The notes below the pieces were generated by a model. That model had not been told where the DNA came from. It was given only the letters and a program-made list of their open reading frames with translations, and did not search any database. From Limnohabitans sp. Rim8 (GTDB lineage Bacteria; Pseudomonadota; Gammaproteobacteria; Burkholderiales; Burkholderiaceae_C), in the NCBI RefSeq assembly GCF_945901735.1, contig NZ_CAMDLM010000011.1, forward strand, positions 1 through 64,000: DNA of 64,000 nt, read 5' to 3'. A program made the translations under genes and the position numbers. Every line of letters starts with the position of its first letter. Within the stretch, counting starts at the first letter, position 1. This document shows, piece after piece, positions 27,252 to 35,644 of the stretch.

Positions 27252-28178
27252 TCAGTCCTTGGCCACTTGCCAGTAACCGGGCTGTGCGTAGTGGTGTTTG
27301 AGGTCATCGATCCACAGCCGCATGCGCAGCGGTAAGTGCTTGCGCTGCGGAAAAACCACGTAAATGCCATTGGGCGGGGCGGCAAAGTCTTCCAGCACGG
27401 CCACCAGTTGGCCTGAACGAATGTCGCTTTCCACTTCCCAGGTGCTGCGCCAAGCGATGCCATAACCGGCCAAGCACCAGTCGTGCAGCACTTGCCCGTC
27501 CGAGCAATCCAGAGGCCCACCCGGGCGCAGGTGCACCACATCGCGCCCGCCGCCTGTTGGGTTGCGAAAGGCCCAGCCCCGGGTTTGCGATGCGTCGCTC
27601 GACAGGGTCAGGCAGTCGTGTTGCAGCAAGTCTGAGGGCTGCGAGGGTGTGCCGCGCCGGGCCAAATAGGCGGGGGTGGCCACGCACAGGCGGCGGTTGT
27701 CGGCCATGCGCACGCTCACCAGCGAACTGTCGGGCAGGTCGCCCACGCGCACCGCGCAATCAAAACCTTCGGCAGCCAGGTCCACCACGCGGTCGCTCAG
27801 GTTGAGGGAAATCGACACCTCGGGGTGCTGTTCGCGAAAGCGCGGCACCAAAGGGGCCACATGGCGACGCCCGAAACCGGCCGGGGCCGTGATGCGCAAA
27901 TGCCCGCTGGCTTTGACGCCGCCTGCAGAGACGCTGGCTTCGGCGTTGGCCACATCCGAAATCAAGCGCTGACAATCTTCCAAAAAAGCGCTGCCTTCGT
28001 GCGTCAAGGTGATGCGCCGCGTGGTGCGCACCAGCAGCTTTACACCCAGGTTTTCTTCCAGCGCATCGAGCCTGCGGCCGATGATGGCCGGGGCCACGCC
28101 CTCGGTGCGCGCGGCGGCGGTCAGGCTGCCTTTGGTGGCCACCGCGGCGAAGGTTTCGAAAGCTTTGAGCTTGTCCAT
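27252..28178 (-). CDS. LysR family transcriptional regulator
   Basis: This 308-aa LysR regulator begins MDKLKAFETFAAVATKGSLTAAARTEGV, the typical winged HTH, followed by the linker helix and an effector-binding domain of the CrgA/DmlR-like group (GHLRITAPAGFGRRHVAPL). ATG 28178 is preferred to a TTG three codons earlier. The adjacent HMG-CoA lyase gene is on the same strand, 73 bp upstream, so it may or may not be a target. Confidence 0.9.
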   Translation of the reverse strand: MDKLKAFETFAAVATKGSLTAAARTEGVAPAIIGRRLDALEENLGVKLLVRTTRRITLTHEGSAFLEDCQRLISDVANAEASVSAGGVKASGHLRITAPAGFGRRHVAPLVPRFREQHPEVSISLNLSDRVVDLAAEGFDCAVRVGDLPDSSLVSVRMADNRRLCVATPAYLARRGTPSQPSDLLQHDCLTLSSDASQTRGWAFRNPTGGGRDVVHLRPGGPLDCSDGQVLHDWCLAGYGIAWRSTWEVESDIRSGQLVAVLEDFAAPPNGIYVVFPQRKHLPLRMRLWIDDLKHHYAQPGYWQVAKD

Positions 28179-28251
28179 GGGGCCCAATTATGGGGGCTCA
28201 AGGTTGTAATGCTGCCGTCCTTGCCCGTGATTCATGCGCGCAGACAGGGTC

Positions 28252-29181
28252 TCAACGGCTAGGCCAGTCCTTGGGCAGACCCACTTCGGGCGTCATGCCA
28301 TACAGGGGCTCACCAGGCAGCCCTGCTCTCAAAGGCGCGCGTGCGGCCATGAGCAGGTCCAGGTCAATGCCGGTGTGGATGCCCATGGCCTCGAACATGA
28401 AAACCAGGTCTTCGGTCACCACATTGCCCGAAGCACCCGGCGCATAAGGGCAGCCGCCCAGGCCGCCGAGCGAGCTGTCAAAGGTGCGCACGCCCGCCTC
28501 GTAAGCGGCCAAGGCATTGGCCAGGCCCAGGCCCCGGGTGTTGTGCAAGTGGGCCGCGCCTGTCAATGCGCCAATTTCGCTGAAAAGCGCCTTGAACAAG
28601 CGCTTGACCTGTGCCGGGTTGCCCATGCCGGTGGTGTCCGACAGGCCGATTTCGTCCACGCCAGCCTCTGCCAGAAAATGGGCCAGACGCAGCACATCGT
28701 CCTCGGGCACTGTGCCTTGCAAAGTGCAGCCAAAGGCGGTGGACAAGCCCACCTCAACCGGCACGCCGGGCGCGATCTCGTCGCGCAGGCGCAAGACGGC
28801 CCGCACTTCGTCGACCATGGCTTCGGGGGTTTTTCGCACATTGGCCATGGAATGCGCGGAGCTGGCCGATACGGGCAAGGTGAGCTTTTGGGCTCCAGCA
28901 GCCAGAGCGGCCTGCGCACCACGCAAGTTGGGCACCAGCGCCATGATGCGCACGCCGGTGTGGCGCAGCGCGTGCTGCACCACCTGCGCGGCATCGGCCA
29001 TTTGTGGCAACAGTTGGGCGGGCACAAACGAGGCCACTTCGATCTCGCGCAGACCGGCTGCGGCCAGCGCGTCGATCCAGCGCAGTTTGTCGGCGGTGGG
29101 CATGGTGGCCTTGACCGACTGCAGGCCATCGCGCGGGCCGACTTCGCTGATCAGGACTTCTGGGCTGGGGAGAGGTGTCAT
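28252..29181 (-). CDS. Hydroxymethylglutaryl-CoA lyase
   Basis: This 309-aa TIM-barrel lyase splits HMG-CoA into acetyl-CoA and acetoacetate, the last step of leucine breakdown. Arg17-Asp18 in EVGPRDGLQ, His residues in HLHNTRG and the flexible-loop cysteine in GGLGGCPYAPGASGN are all present. ATG 29181 follows GGGGAGAGG. No other leucine genes lie next to it. Confidence 0.92.
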   Translation of the reverse strand: MTPLPSPEVLISEVGPRDGLQSVKATMPTADKLRWIDALAAAGLREIEVASFVPAQLLPQMADAAQVVQHALRHTGVRIMALVPNLRGAQAALAAGAQKLTLPVSASSAHSMANVRKTPEAMVDEVRAVLRLRDEIAPGVPVEVGLSTAFGCTLQGTVPEDDVLRLAHFLAEAGVDEIGLSDTTGMGNPAQVKRLFKALFSEIGALTGAAHLHNTRGLGLANALAAYEAGVRTFDSSLGGLGGCPYAPGASGNVVTEDLVFMFEAMGIHTGIDLDLLMAARAPLRAGLPGEPLYGMTPEVGLPKDWPSR

Positions 29182-29563
29182 GTCTGAATTATTGATCCGG
29201 CACGCAGAGGTTTGAAAGTTTGGCAGCTTCATCTCGTAGGTCGGTGGCTTTAGCCCCGACATGGCGGGCTTCGGCGTAGGCTGCGTGTCGAGGGTAAAGC
29301 CACCGACCTACATCTGGGGCTTGGAGCTCGTTGAGTCCACTGGGCCAGTGAGGGCGTGGCTTGTTTTCAGCCGCCAACGATGGCCCATGGCCATAACCAG
29401 CGCGCTTGCATTCGTGCTTAAAAGTCATGGGTCTATGAAGATCCGGCGGGTTTATCAGCGTCTAAATTTAGAATAAAGTGTTGGGTCTGATGGGCTACAT
29501 CGCTGCTTGTTGGCGTTGGGCACAGGCCACCCCCATTATTTTGACTTGACCCCAGAGGTTTTC
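29182..29563. other. Intergenic region between HMG-CoA lyase and malate synthase G
   Basis: This 382-bp gap holds a palindromic repeat (29238-29309) and then an AT-rich segment with a perfect 12-bp palindrome TCTAAATTTAGA at 29461-29472, which overlaps a possible -10 (TAGAAT, 29469-29474) for the malate synthase gene. No gene is visible. Confidence 0.6.
29238..29309. repeat. Palindromic repeat, AGGTCGG family, copy 2
   Basis: Two 23-bp arms (29238-29260 and 29287-29309) pair at 21 of 23 positions around a 26-bp core. The left arm starts AGGTCGGTGGCTTTA and ends GCCCCGAC, then ATGG, identical to copy 3 at 35534. Confidence 0.85.
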
Positions 29564-31822
29564 ATGACTGCACGCACCGCGATCCACAACCTGCAAGTGG
29601 CCAATTCCTTGCTGAGTTTCATCAACGACCAAATGCTGCCAGCTACCGGCGTGGACTCGGTCAAGTTCTGGCAAGGCTTCAACGACATCGTGGCCGACCT
29701 GGCCCCGAAAAACATCGCCTTGCTGGCCGAGCGTGACCGCATCCAGACCGCCATGGACCAGTGGCACACCGCCAATCCCGGCCCAGTCGGTGCAGGCAAG
29801 GCCATGAAGGCCTACCGGAAATACCTGAGCCAAATCGGTTATCTGGTGCCCGAGCCCAAGAAAGTCCAGGCCACCACCGCCAACGTGGACGCCGAGCTGG
29901 CCAAGCTCGCGGGCCCACAACTGGTGGTGCCGATCTTGAACGCCCGCTACGCCCTGAACGCCGCCAACGCCCGTTGGGGGTCTTTGTACGACGCGCTGTA
30001 TGGCACCGACGCGATCAGCGAGGTCGACGGCTGTGAAAAAGGTGCGGGCTACAACCCCCAGCGCGGTGCCAAAGTCATCGACTACTGCCGCAACGTGCTC
30101 GACCGCTGCGCACCGCTCAAGATGGGCTCGCATGTGGGCAGCAAGGGCTACAGCGTCAAGGCCGGCAAGCTGGTGGTGACCTTGGCCAATGGCAAGAGCA
30201 CTTCGCTGCAGCATGCCAAGCAATTCGTGGGCTACACCGGCTCCGCATCAGCCCCTGCATCCGTGCTGTTCGTGCACAACGGCATCCACCTTGACCTGCA
30301 AATCAACCAGTCCACCCCCATTGGCCAAACTGACCCCGCTGGCGTGTCCGACCTGATCGCTGAAAGCGCGCTGTCCACCATCCTCGACTTGGAAGACTCG
30401 GTGGCCGCTGTGGACGCCGACGACAAAGTGCTGGCCTATGCCAACTGGTTGGGCATCTTGCAAGGCAGCCTGAGCGAAGAAGTGCAAAAAGGCGGCAAGA
30501 CTTTCACCCGCACCATGAACCCGGACCGCGAATACACCAAACCGAACGCGAAAACCGGCAGTCAAGCTGCGGGGGGCAAAGGCACCTTCAAATTGCATGG
30601 TCGCTCGCTCATGTTCGTGCGCAACGTCGGTCACCTGATGACCAACCCCGCTATTCTTTACAAAGGCGCTGACGGCAAAAACCACGAGATTCCAGAAGGC
30701 ATTCTGGACGCGATGATCACCGTGACCTGCGCCTTGGTTGATTTGCAGAAAAAGTCTTCGCACCCCCTGCGCAACAGCCGCACCGGCAGCGTCTACATCG
30801 TCAAGCCCAAGATGCACGGCCCCGCCGAAGTCGCGTTTGCCGACGAGCTGTTTGGCCGCGTCGAAAAAGTCATCGGCATGAAGCCTTCCACCGTCAAGCT
30901 GGGCATCATGGACGAAGAGCGCCGCACCAGCGCCAACCTCAAAGCCTGTATTGCCGCCGCCAAGAGCCGCGTGGCCTTCATCAACACTGGCTTCTTGGAC
31001 CGCACCGGCGACGAAATGCACACCTGCATGCTGGCAGGACCCGTCATGCGCAAGGGCGACATCAAGAACAGCACTTGGCTGGGTGCGTACGAGAAGAACA
31101 ACGTCAACGTGGGCCTGGCTTGCGGCTTGCGCGGTCGCGCCCAGATCGGCAAAGGCATGTGGGCCATGCCCGACCTGATGGCCGACATGCTCAAGGCCAA
31201 GATTGGCCACCCCATGGCCGGTGCCAACACCGCCTGGGTGCCCAGCCCCACCGCCGCCACGCTGCACGCCATGCACTACCACCAAGTGGACGTGCCTGCT
31301 CTGCAAAAGCAGATGGAAAAAGCCGTGGCCAAGCAAGACGCCAAAACACTGCGCGACGAAACCCTGAACCAGTTGCTGCAGTTCCCTGTGGTGGCCAAAG
31401 ATGCCGCCAACTGGTCGGCTGAAGACAAGCAAAAGGAACTCGACAACAACGCCCAAGGCATCTTGGGTTATGTGGTGCGCTGGGTGGACCAAGGCGTGGG
31501 CTGCTCCAAGGTGCCCGACATCAACGGCGTGGGCCTGATGGAAGACCGCGCCACGCTGCGCATCAGCAGCCAGCACATGGCCAACTGGATGCAGCACGGT
31601 GTGGTGACCGAAAAGCAGGTCAAGCAAACCATGGAGCGCATGGCCGCTGTGGTCGATGCCCAAAACGCAGGCGACGCGGCTTACCAACCCATGGCCGGCA
31701 ACTTCGCCATGTCGGCGGCTTACAAAGCGGCTTGCGATCTGGTCTTCAAGGGCAAGGCACAACCGTCCGGTTACACCGAGCCCCTGCTGCACGCCTGGCG
31801 TTTGAAGGTCAAGGCGGCCTGA
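29564..31822 (+). CDS. glcB: Malate synthase G
   Basis: This 752-aa enzyme condenses glyoxylate and acetyl-CoA to malate. It has the isoform G layout: N-terminal helical clasp, inserted domain, TIM barrel with [22 protein letters not shown] and [14 protein letters not shown] (catalytic Arg), and [12 protein letters not shown]; the C-terminal plug follows. ATG 29564 is preceded by CAGAGG. The glycolate oxidase genes that often accompany it are not here. It probably serves growth on C2 compounds. Confidence 0.96.
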   Translation: MTARTAIHNLQVANSLLSFINDQMLPATGVDSVKFWQGFNDIVADLAPKNIALLAERDRIQTAMDQWHTANPGPVGAGKAMKAYRKYLSQIGYLVPEPKKVQATTANVDAELAKLAGPQLVVPILNARYALNAANARWGSLYDALYGTDAISEVDGCEKGAGYNPQRGAKVIDYCRNVLDRCAPLKMGSHVGSKGYSVKAGKLVVTLANGKSTSLQHAKQFVGYTGSASAPASVLFVHNGIHLDLQINQSTPIGQTDPAGVSDLIAESALSTILDLEDSVAAVDADDKVLAYANWLGILQGSLSEEVQKGGKTFTRTMNPDREYTKPNAKTGSQAAGGKGTFKLHGRSLMFVRNVGHLMTNPAILYKGADGKNHEIPEGILDAMITVTCALVDLQKKSSHPLRNSRTGSVYIVKPKMHGPAEVAFADELFGRVEKVIGMKPSTVKLGIMDEERRTSANLKACIAAAKSRVAFINTGFLDRTGDEMHTCMLAGPVMRKGDIKNSTWLGAYEKNNVNVGLACGLRGRAQIGKGMWAMPDLMADMLKAKIGHPMAGANTAWVPSPTAATLHAMHYHQVDVPALQKQMEKAVAKQDAKTLRDETLNQLLQFPVVAKDAANWSAEDKQKELDNNAQGILGYVVRWVDQGVGCSKVPDINGVGLMEDRATLRISSQHMANWMQHGVVTEKQVKQTMERMAAVVDAQNAGDAAYQPMAGNFAMSAAYKAACDLVFKGKAQPSGYTEPLLHAWRLKVKAA

Positions 31823-31859
31823 GCGCACTGGCGTCGGACGCGCTCTGACATTTGAAGAA

Positions 31860-31883
31860 GCGGCTCCTTCGGGAGCCGTTTTG
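31860..31883 (+). terminator. Rho-independent terminator after malate synthase gene
   Basis: CGGCTCC-TTCG-GGAGCCG followed by TTTT forms a stable tetraloop hairpin 38 bp after the stop codon. Confidence 0.88.
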
Positions 31884-31943
31884 CTGTGGGTCATGCGCTC
31901 TTGTACCGGGCATGCCCGAGAATGGGGTTTTGAGGAGGGCGCG

Positions 31944-32171
31944 ATGCGCTGGATTGACCGGATTCCGATGTTGTGGCTGGTGGGCATTGCCGTTTACCTG
32001 GCAGGCGCCCCTTTTTTCCCCGAGCCGCATTGGGTTGAGAAGTGGCGCATGCTGTTGGAGGGCGGTTTGAGCAAGCCCATCGACATCTTTGATTTTTTCT
32101 TGCACACCACCCCTTTGGTGGTGCTCGCCATTCGCCTGTGGCGTGACGCGCAGCGCCGCCGCCAGGCCTGA
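31944..32171 (+). CDS. Small hypothetical membrane protein
   Basis: This 75-aa protein has one clear membrane helix (about residues 9-24, MLWLVGIAVYLAGAPF) and a second hydrophobic stretch near 50-63 (FLHTTPLVVLAIRLW). ATG 31944 follows GAGGAGGG. It lies 5 bp before the MFS exporter gene, so they are probably co-transcribed. I do not recognise its function; similar small proteins are common beside transport genes in Comamonadaceae. Confidence 0.75.
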   Translation: MRWIDRIPMLWLVGIAVYLAGAPFFPEPHWVEKWRMLLEGGLSKPIDIFDFFLHTTPLVVLAIRLWRDAQRRRQA

Positions 32172-32176
32172 CGCGA

Positions 32177-33703
32177 ATGGACCTGGCCCAAGGCCCGCAC
32201 AGCCTGCAGGCACTGCAAGCGCGTTATGGCGAGCGGCACCGATGGTTGCTGTTGCTTTCGGTCATGCTGGGTTCCATGGCGGCGGTGATGTCGTCGACCA
32301 TCCTGAATGTGGCCATCCCCGACATGAGCACGCATTTCACCTTGGGGCAAAGCCGGGTGCAGTGGGTCACCTCGGGCTTCATGGTGGCCATGACCGTGTC
32401 CATGCTCACCACGCCCTGGCTGCTGTCACGCTACGGCTACCGCCGGGTGTACGAGGTGTGCATGTGGTTGCTGCTGGCGGGTGGGGTGGTGGGCGGCTTG
32501 GCCAATGATTTTCCGCTGGTCATGGCCGCACGCGTGGCCGAAGGCTTGGCTGCGGGTGTGGTGCAGCCCATACCGGCCATCATCATCTTGCGTGCTTTTG
32601 CGTCCGAAGAGCAGGGCCGCGCCAGTGGCTTGTTCGGCGTGGGGGTGGTGCTGGCCCCGGCCATTGGCCCCAGCATTGGCGGCGTGCTGGTCGATGTGTT
32701 TGGCTGGCGTTCGATCTTTTTCATGGTGGTGCCGCTGGCCATGGTGGCGCTGTGGCTGTCGCGCCGCTACGTGCCCACCTCGGCCCCGGGTGGTGTGCAG
32801 GCCGATGCCGACAGCCCGGGGCTCGACTGGATCGGGCTGGCGCTGGCCAGCGCCTCCACCTTGATGCTGCTCAACGGTCTGGTGCAACTGCGCAGCGATG
32901 ACGCCACGGTGGCCTTGGTGCTGCTGGCGATGGCAGGCTTGGGCATGGTGGTGTTTGTGGCTTGGCAGCGGCATTTGCTGCGGCCTGGCCGACGCGTGCG
33001 CGCTGCATCTTCAGCACGGAAAACCAAGTCCGTGCGCCCGGCCCGGCGTGGTCCGCTCATGAACCTGCAGGTGTTTGGCCACCGCCATTTCGCCATGGGG
33101 GCGTTGGTGTCGTTCACCTACGGCATCGCGTTGTTTGGTTCCACGTATTTGTTGCCGGTCTACATGCAGATGGGCTTGGGGCTGTCGCCGTCCTACATCG
33201 GCGCCGCCTTGTTGCCAGCCGGCATCTTGCTGGCCGTGACCATCGCGGCGGTGGGGCGGTTGTCGCACCGCATGCCGCCCGCCCATTGGGTGAGTTGGGG
33301 CTTGGCCTTGCTGGCGCTGTCGTTTGCCCTCATGCCCTTGGTCCACCCGGCGGCGGGTTTGGCCTTGCTCTGGATTTTGGTCATCCTCGGGCGCATCGGT
33401 CTGGGCTTTATCCTGCCTTCGCTCAACTTGGGGGCTTTGCGCGGTCTGCCCAAGGACCTGATCCCGCAGGCGTCGAGCGTGATTGGCTTTGTGCGCATGC
33501 TGGGCGGCGCTGCAGGCGTGAGCATTTGCGCCATCGTGCTGGAGTGGCGGCTGGCGGTGTACGCCCTTGTCGCAAGCAGCCCGGGCAGCGCTGATTTGCG
33601 GGCCTTCAACGAGACCTTTGTGTTTTTAGCCACCATGACCGCGCTGGCTTTGCTGGCGGCTTGGAAAATGGCCGACCCCAACCTGACCAGTGCCAAGGAC
33701 TGA
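32177..33703 (+). CDS. MFS multidrug exporter, DHA2 (14-TMS) type
   Basis: This 508-aa membrane protein has many hydrophobic helices and the DHA2 signatures: STILNVAIPDMSTHF in helix 1, WVTSGFMVAMTVSMLTTPWLLSRYG (motif A region) and GVGVVLAPAIGPSIGG (motif C of exporters). A charged central loop (about 270-295) separates the halves. It resembles EmrB-type drug/H+ antiporters but has no EmrA adaptor next to it. Substrate unknown. Confidence 0.9.
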   Translation: MDLAQGPHSLQALQARYGERHRWLLLLSVMLGSMAAVMSSTILNVAIPDMSTHFTLGQSRVQWVTSGFMVAMTVSMLTTPWLLSRYGYRRVYEVCMWLLLAGGVVGGLANDFPLVMAARVAEGLAAGVVQPIPAIIILRAFASEEQGRASGLFGVGVVLAPAIGPSIGGVLVDVFGWRSIFFMVVPLAMVALWLSRRYVPTSAPGGVQADADSPGLDWIGLALASASTLMLLNGLVQLRSDDATVALVLLAMAGLGMVVFVAWQRHLLRPGRRVRAASSARKTKSVRPARRGPLMNLQVFGHRHFAMGALVSFTYGIALFGSTYLLPVYMQMGLGLSPSYIGAALLPAGILLAVTIAAVGRLSHRMPPAHWVSWGLALLALSFALMPLVHPAAGLALLWILVILGRIGLGFILPSLNLGALRGLPKDLIPQASSVIGFVRMLGGAAGVSICAIVLEWRLAVYALVASSPGSADLRAFNETFVFLATMTALALLAAWKMADPNLTSAKD

Positions 33704-33706
33704 CCC

Positions 33707-34477
33707 ATGTGCCAACTGCTCGGCATGAACGCCAACACCCCGACCGATGTGACCTTCAGCTTCAGCGGCTTTGCCCAGCGCGGCGGCCACACCGACCACC
33801 ACGGGGACGGCTGGGGCATTGCCTTTTTTGAAGGGCAGGGCGTGCGCCATTTTGTGGACCACCAAAGCGCCAGCAGCTCGCCGATTGCCGAGCTGATCCG
33901 CCGCTACCCGATCAAAAGCCAGAACGTGATTGCCCACATCCGCAAAGCCACACAAGGCGAAGTGAGCCTGGAAAACTGCCACCCCTTTGTGCGCGAGCTG
34001 TGGGGCCGTTACTGGGTGTTTGCCCACAACGGCAACCTGGTGGACTATGCGCCGCGCCTGCACGGCAACTTCAAACCCGTGGGGCAGACCGACAGCGAAC
34101 TGGCGTTTTGCTGGCTCATGCAAGAGCTGGCCAAGTCACACGCTAGCGTGCCCAGTGTGCAGGAGCTCAGCTGCACCTTGCGCGAGCTGGTGCCGCAGAT
34201 CGCCAAGCACGGCACGTTCAACTTTTTGCTGTCCAACGGCCAGGCGCTGTGGGCACATGCCAGCACGAACCTGCACTATGTCTTGCGCAAGCACCCGTTC
34301 AGCCGGGCCACCTTGAGCGACGAAGACCTGAGCATGAACTTTGCCGAGCACACCCGCGAGACCGATCGGGTGGCCGTGGTGGTCACGCAGCCGCTCACCA
34401 CCGATGAAAGCTGGGTGGCGTTTGAGCCGGGTCGGGTTTACACCTTTGAGGGCGGTGGTTTGAGCGCGAACCGTTGA
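33707..34477 (+). CDS. Class II glutamine amidotransferase (YafJ-like)
   Basis: This 256-aa protein starts MCQLLGMNAN, so Cys2 becomes the N-terminal nucleophile after Met removal. HGDGWGIAFF, IAHIRKAT and FAHNGNLVDY are the conserved glutaminase motifs. It lacks a synthetase domain, as in the YafJ/EgtC group. It starts 3 bp after the MFS stop. The acceptor reaction is unknown; EgtC-like gamma-glutamyl hydrolysis is one possibility. Confidence 0.9.
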   Translation: MCQLLGMNANTPTDVTFSFSGFAQRGGHTDHHGDGWGIAFFEGQGVRHFVDHQSASSSPIAELIRRYPIKSQNVIAHIRKATQGEVSLENCHPFVRELWGRYWVFAHNGNLVDYAPRLHGNFKPVGQTDSELAFCWLMQELAKSHASVPSVQELSCTLRELVPQIAKHGTFNFLLSNGQALWAHASTNLHYVLRKHPFSRATLSDEDLSMNFAEHTRETDRVAVVVTQPLTTDESWVAFEPGRVYTFEGGGLSANR

Positions 34478-34498
34478 TGCTGCGCTGAGCTCCTTTAT

Positions 34499-34579
34499 AG
34501 GAGCGCACCCCGTGCGTGATGGTTTTTGGGCGTGTGCCACGCCCAATCGCCCACAGGGTTGGGCTCCCACAGGGTGTTT
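34499..34579. repeat. Short dispersed repeat, GGAGCGCACCCCGTGCG family, copy 2 with hairpins
   Basis: 34499-34522 repeats the motif of 17817-17840. It continues with a perfect 9-bp hairpin TTGGGCGTG / CACGCCCAA (34526-34546) and ends with GGGTTGGGCTCCCAC, which roughly inverts the opening GGAGCGCACCC. The element fills the gap between two convergent genes. Confidence 0.7.
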
Positions 34580-35521
34580 TTACAGCGCCGCTTCCACCGC
34601 GTCCATGAACAGTGCCGCCACGTCGCAGCCCATCTGGTCGGTGATTTCCTGGAAGCAGGTCGGGCTGGTCACATTGATTTCGGTCAGGCTGTCGCCAATG
34701 ATGTCCAGGCCCACCAGCATCAGGCCGCGTGCAAACAAAATCGGGCCCAGCGCTTGGGCGATTTCACGGTCGCGCGCCGAGATGGGTTGCGCCACACCCT
34801 TGCCACCCGCCGCCAAGTTGCCGCGCACTTCGCCGCCTTGCGGAATGCGAGCCAGGCAAAACGGCACGGGTTTGCCGCCAATCAGCAGCACGCGCTTGTC
34901 GCCTTGCGCGATGCCAGGCAAGAACTTTTGGACCATCACGGTTTGTGCGCCGCCCCGGTTGAGGGTTTCGATGATCACACCCAAATTCAAGCCGTCCGCG
35001 CCCACCTTGAAAATGCCCGTGCCACCCATGCCGTCCAGGGGCTTCAAGATGATGTCGCCATGCTGCGCATGGAAGGCGCGGATGTCGGCTTGGCTGCGCG
35101 TGACGAGGGTGGGCGCAATGAACTGCGGAAACTCCAAAATCGCGAGTTTTTCCGGGTGGTTGCGCAATGCGGCAGGGCTGTTGAAGACCTTGGCCCCTTC
35201 GCGCTCGGCTTGGCTCAGCAGGTGGGTGGCGTAAAAGTATTCGCTGTCAAAGGGCGGGTCGGTGCGCATGATGACGGCGTCAAAGTCTTTCAGAGACGCC
35301 CGGCGCGCGGCGATTTGGGTGAACCAGGTGTCGGCTTGTCCTGTGAGCGTGATGTCGCGCACCTGGGCAGAGACGACCTCGCCTTGCTGCCAGCGCACAT
35401 CGGTCATCTGGCAGGCTACAACCTGGTGGCCGCGTTTTTGCGCTTCGCGCATCATCGAAAACGTGGTGTCCTTGTAAATCTTGAAGGACTCGAGGGGGTC
35501 GGCAATGAAAAGAATGTACAT
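34580..35521 (-). CDS. gshB: Glutathione synthetase
   Basis: This 313-aa ATP-grasp enzyme joins gamma-glutamylcysteine and glycine. It starts MYILFIADPLESFKIYKDTTF and has MRTDPPFDSEY, DIILKPLDGMGGTGIF and EINVTSPTCFQE, all diagnostic of proteobacterial GshB. The upstream partner gshA is not in the window. The start codon follows directly on a palindromic repeat. Confidence 0.96.
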   Translation of the reverse strand: MYILFIADPLESFKIYKDTTFSMMREAQKRGHQVVACQMTDVRWQQGEVVSAQVRDITLTGQADTWFTQIAARRASLKDFDAVIMRTDPPFDSEYFYATHLLSQAEREGAKVFNSPAALRNHPEKLAILEFPQFIAPTLVTRSQADIRAFHAQHGDIILKPLDGMGGTGIFKVGADGLNLGVIIETLNRGGAQTVMVQKFLPGIAQGDKRVLLIGGKPVPFCLARIPQGGEVRGNLAAGGKGVAQPISARDREIAQALGPILFARGLMLVGLDIIGDSLTEINVTSPTCFQEITDQMGCDVAALFMDAVEAAL

Positions 35522-35533
35522 GGACTTTATTGT

Positions 35534-35626
35534 AGGTCGGTGGCTTTAGCCCCGACATGGGGGTTACAGGCACTCGCGTTGCAGGGATGAGACCAAGCCG
35601 CTTGTCGGGGCTCAAGCCGCTGACCT
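35534..35626. repeat. Palindromic repeat, AGGTCGG family, copy 3
   Basis: Arms 35534-35556 and 35604-35626 pair at 20 of 23 positions around a 47-bp core. The left arm is identical to that of copy 2. It fills the gap between gshB and amn, starting 13 bp upstream of the gshB start codon, so gshB expression may pass through it. Confidence 0.85.
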
Positions 35627-35644
35627 GCGGGTGGAACGGGTTGT

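Noticed and set aside
30248-31987. Long open frame on the minus strand opposite malate synthase
   Set aside because: No domain, and malate synthase G covers the same DNA with all its motifs.
34526-34546. Terminator for the amidotransferase or gshB gene
   Set aside because: The perfect hairpin has no T-run after it on either strand in the needed orientation; it looks like part of a repeat element.
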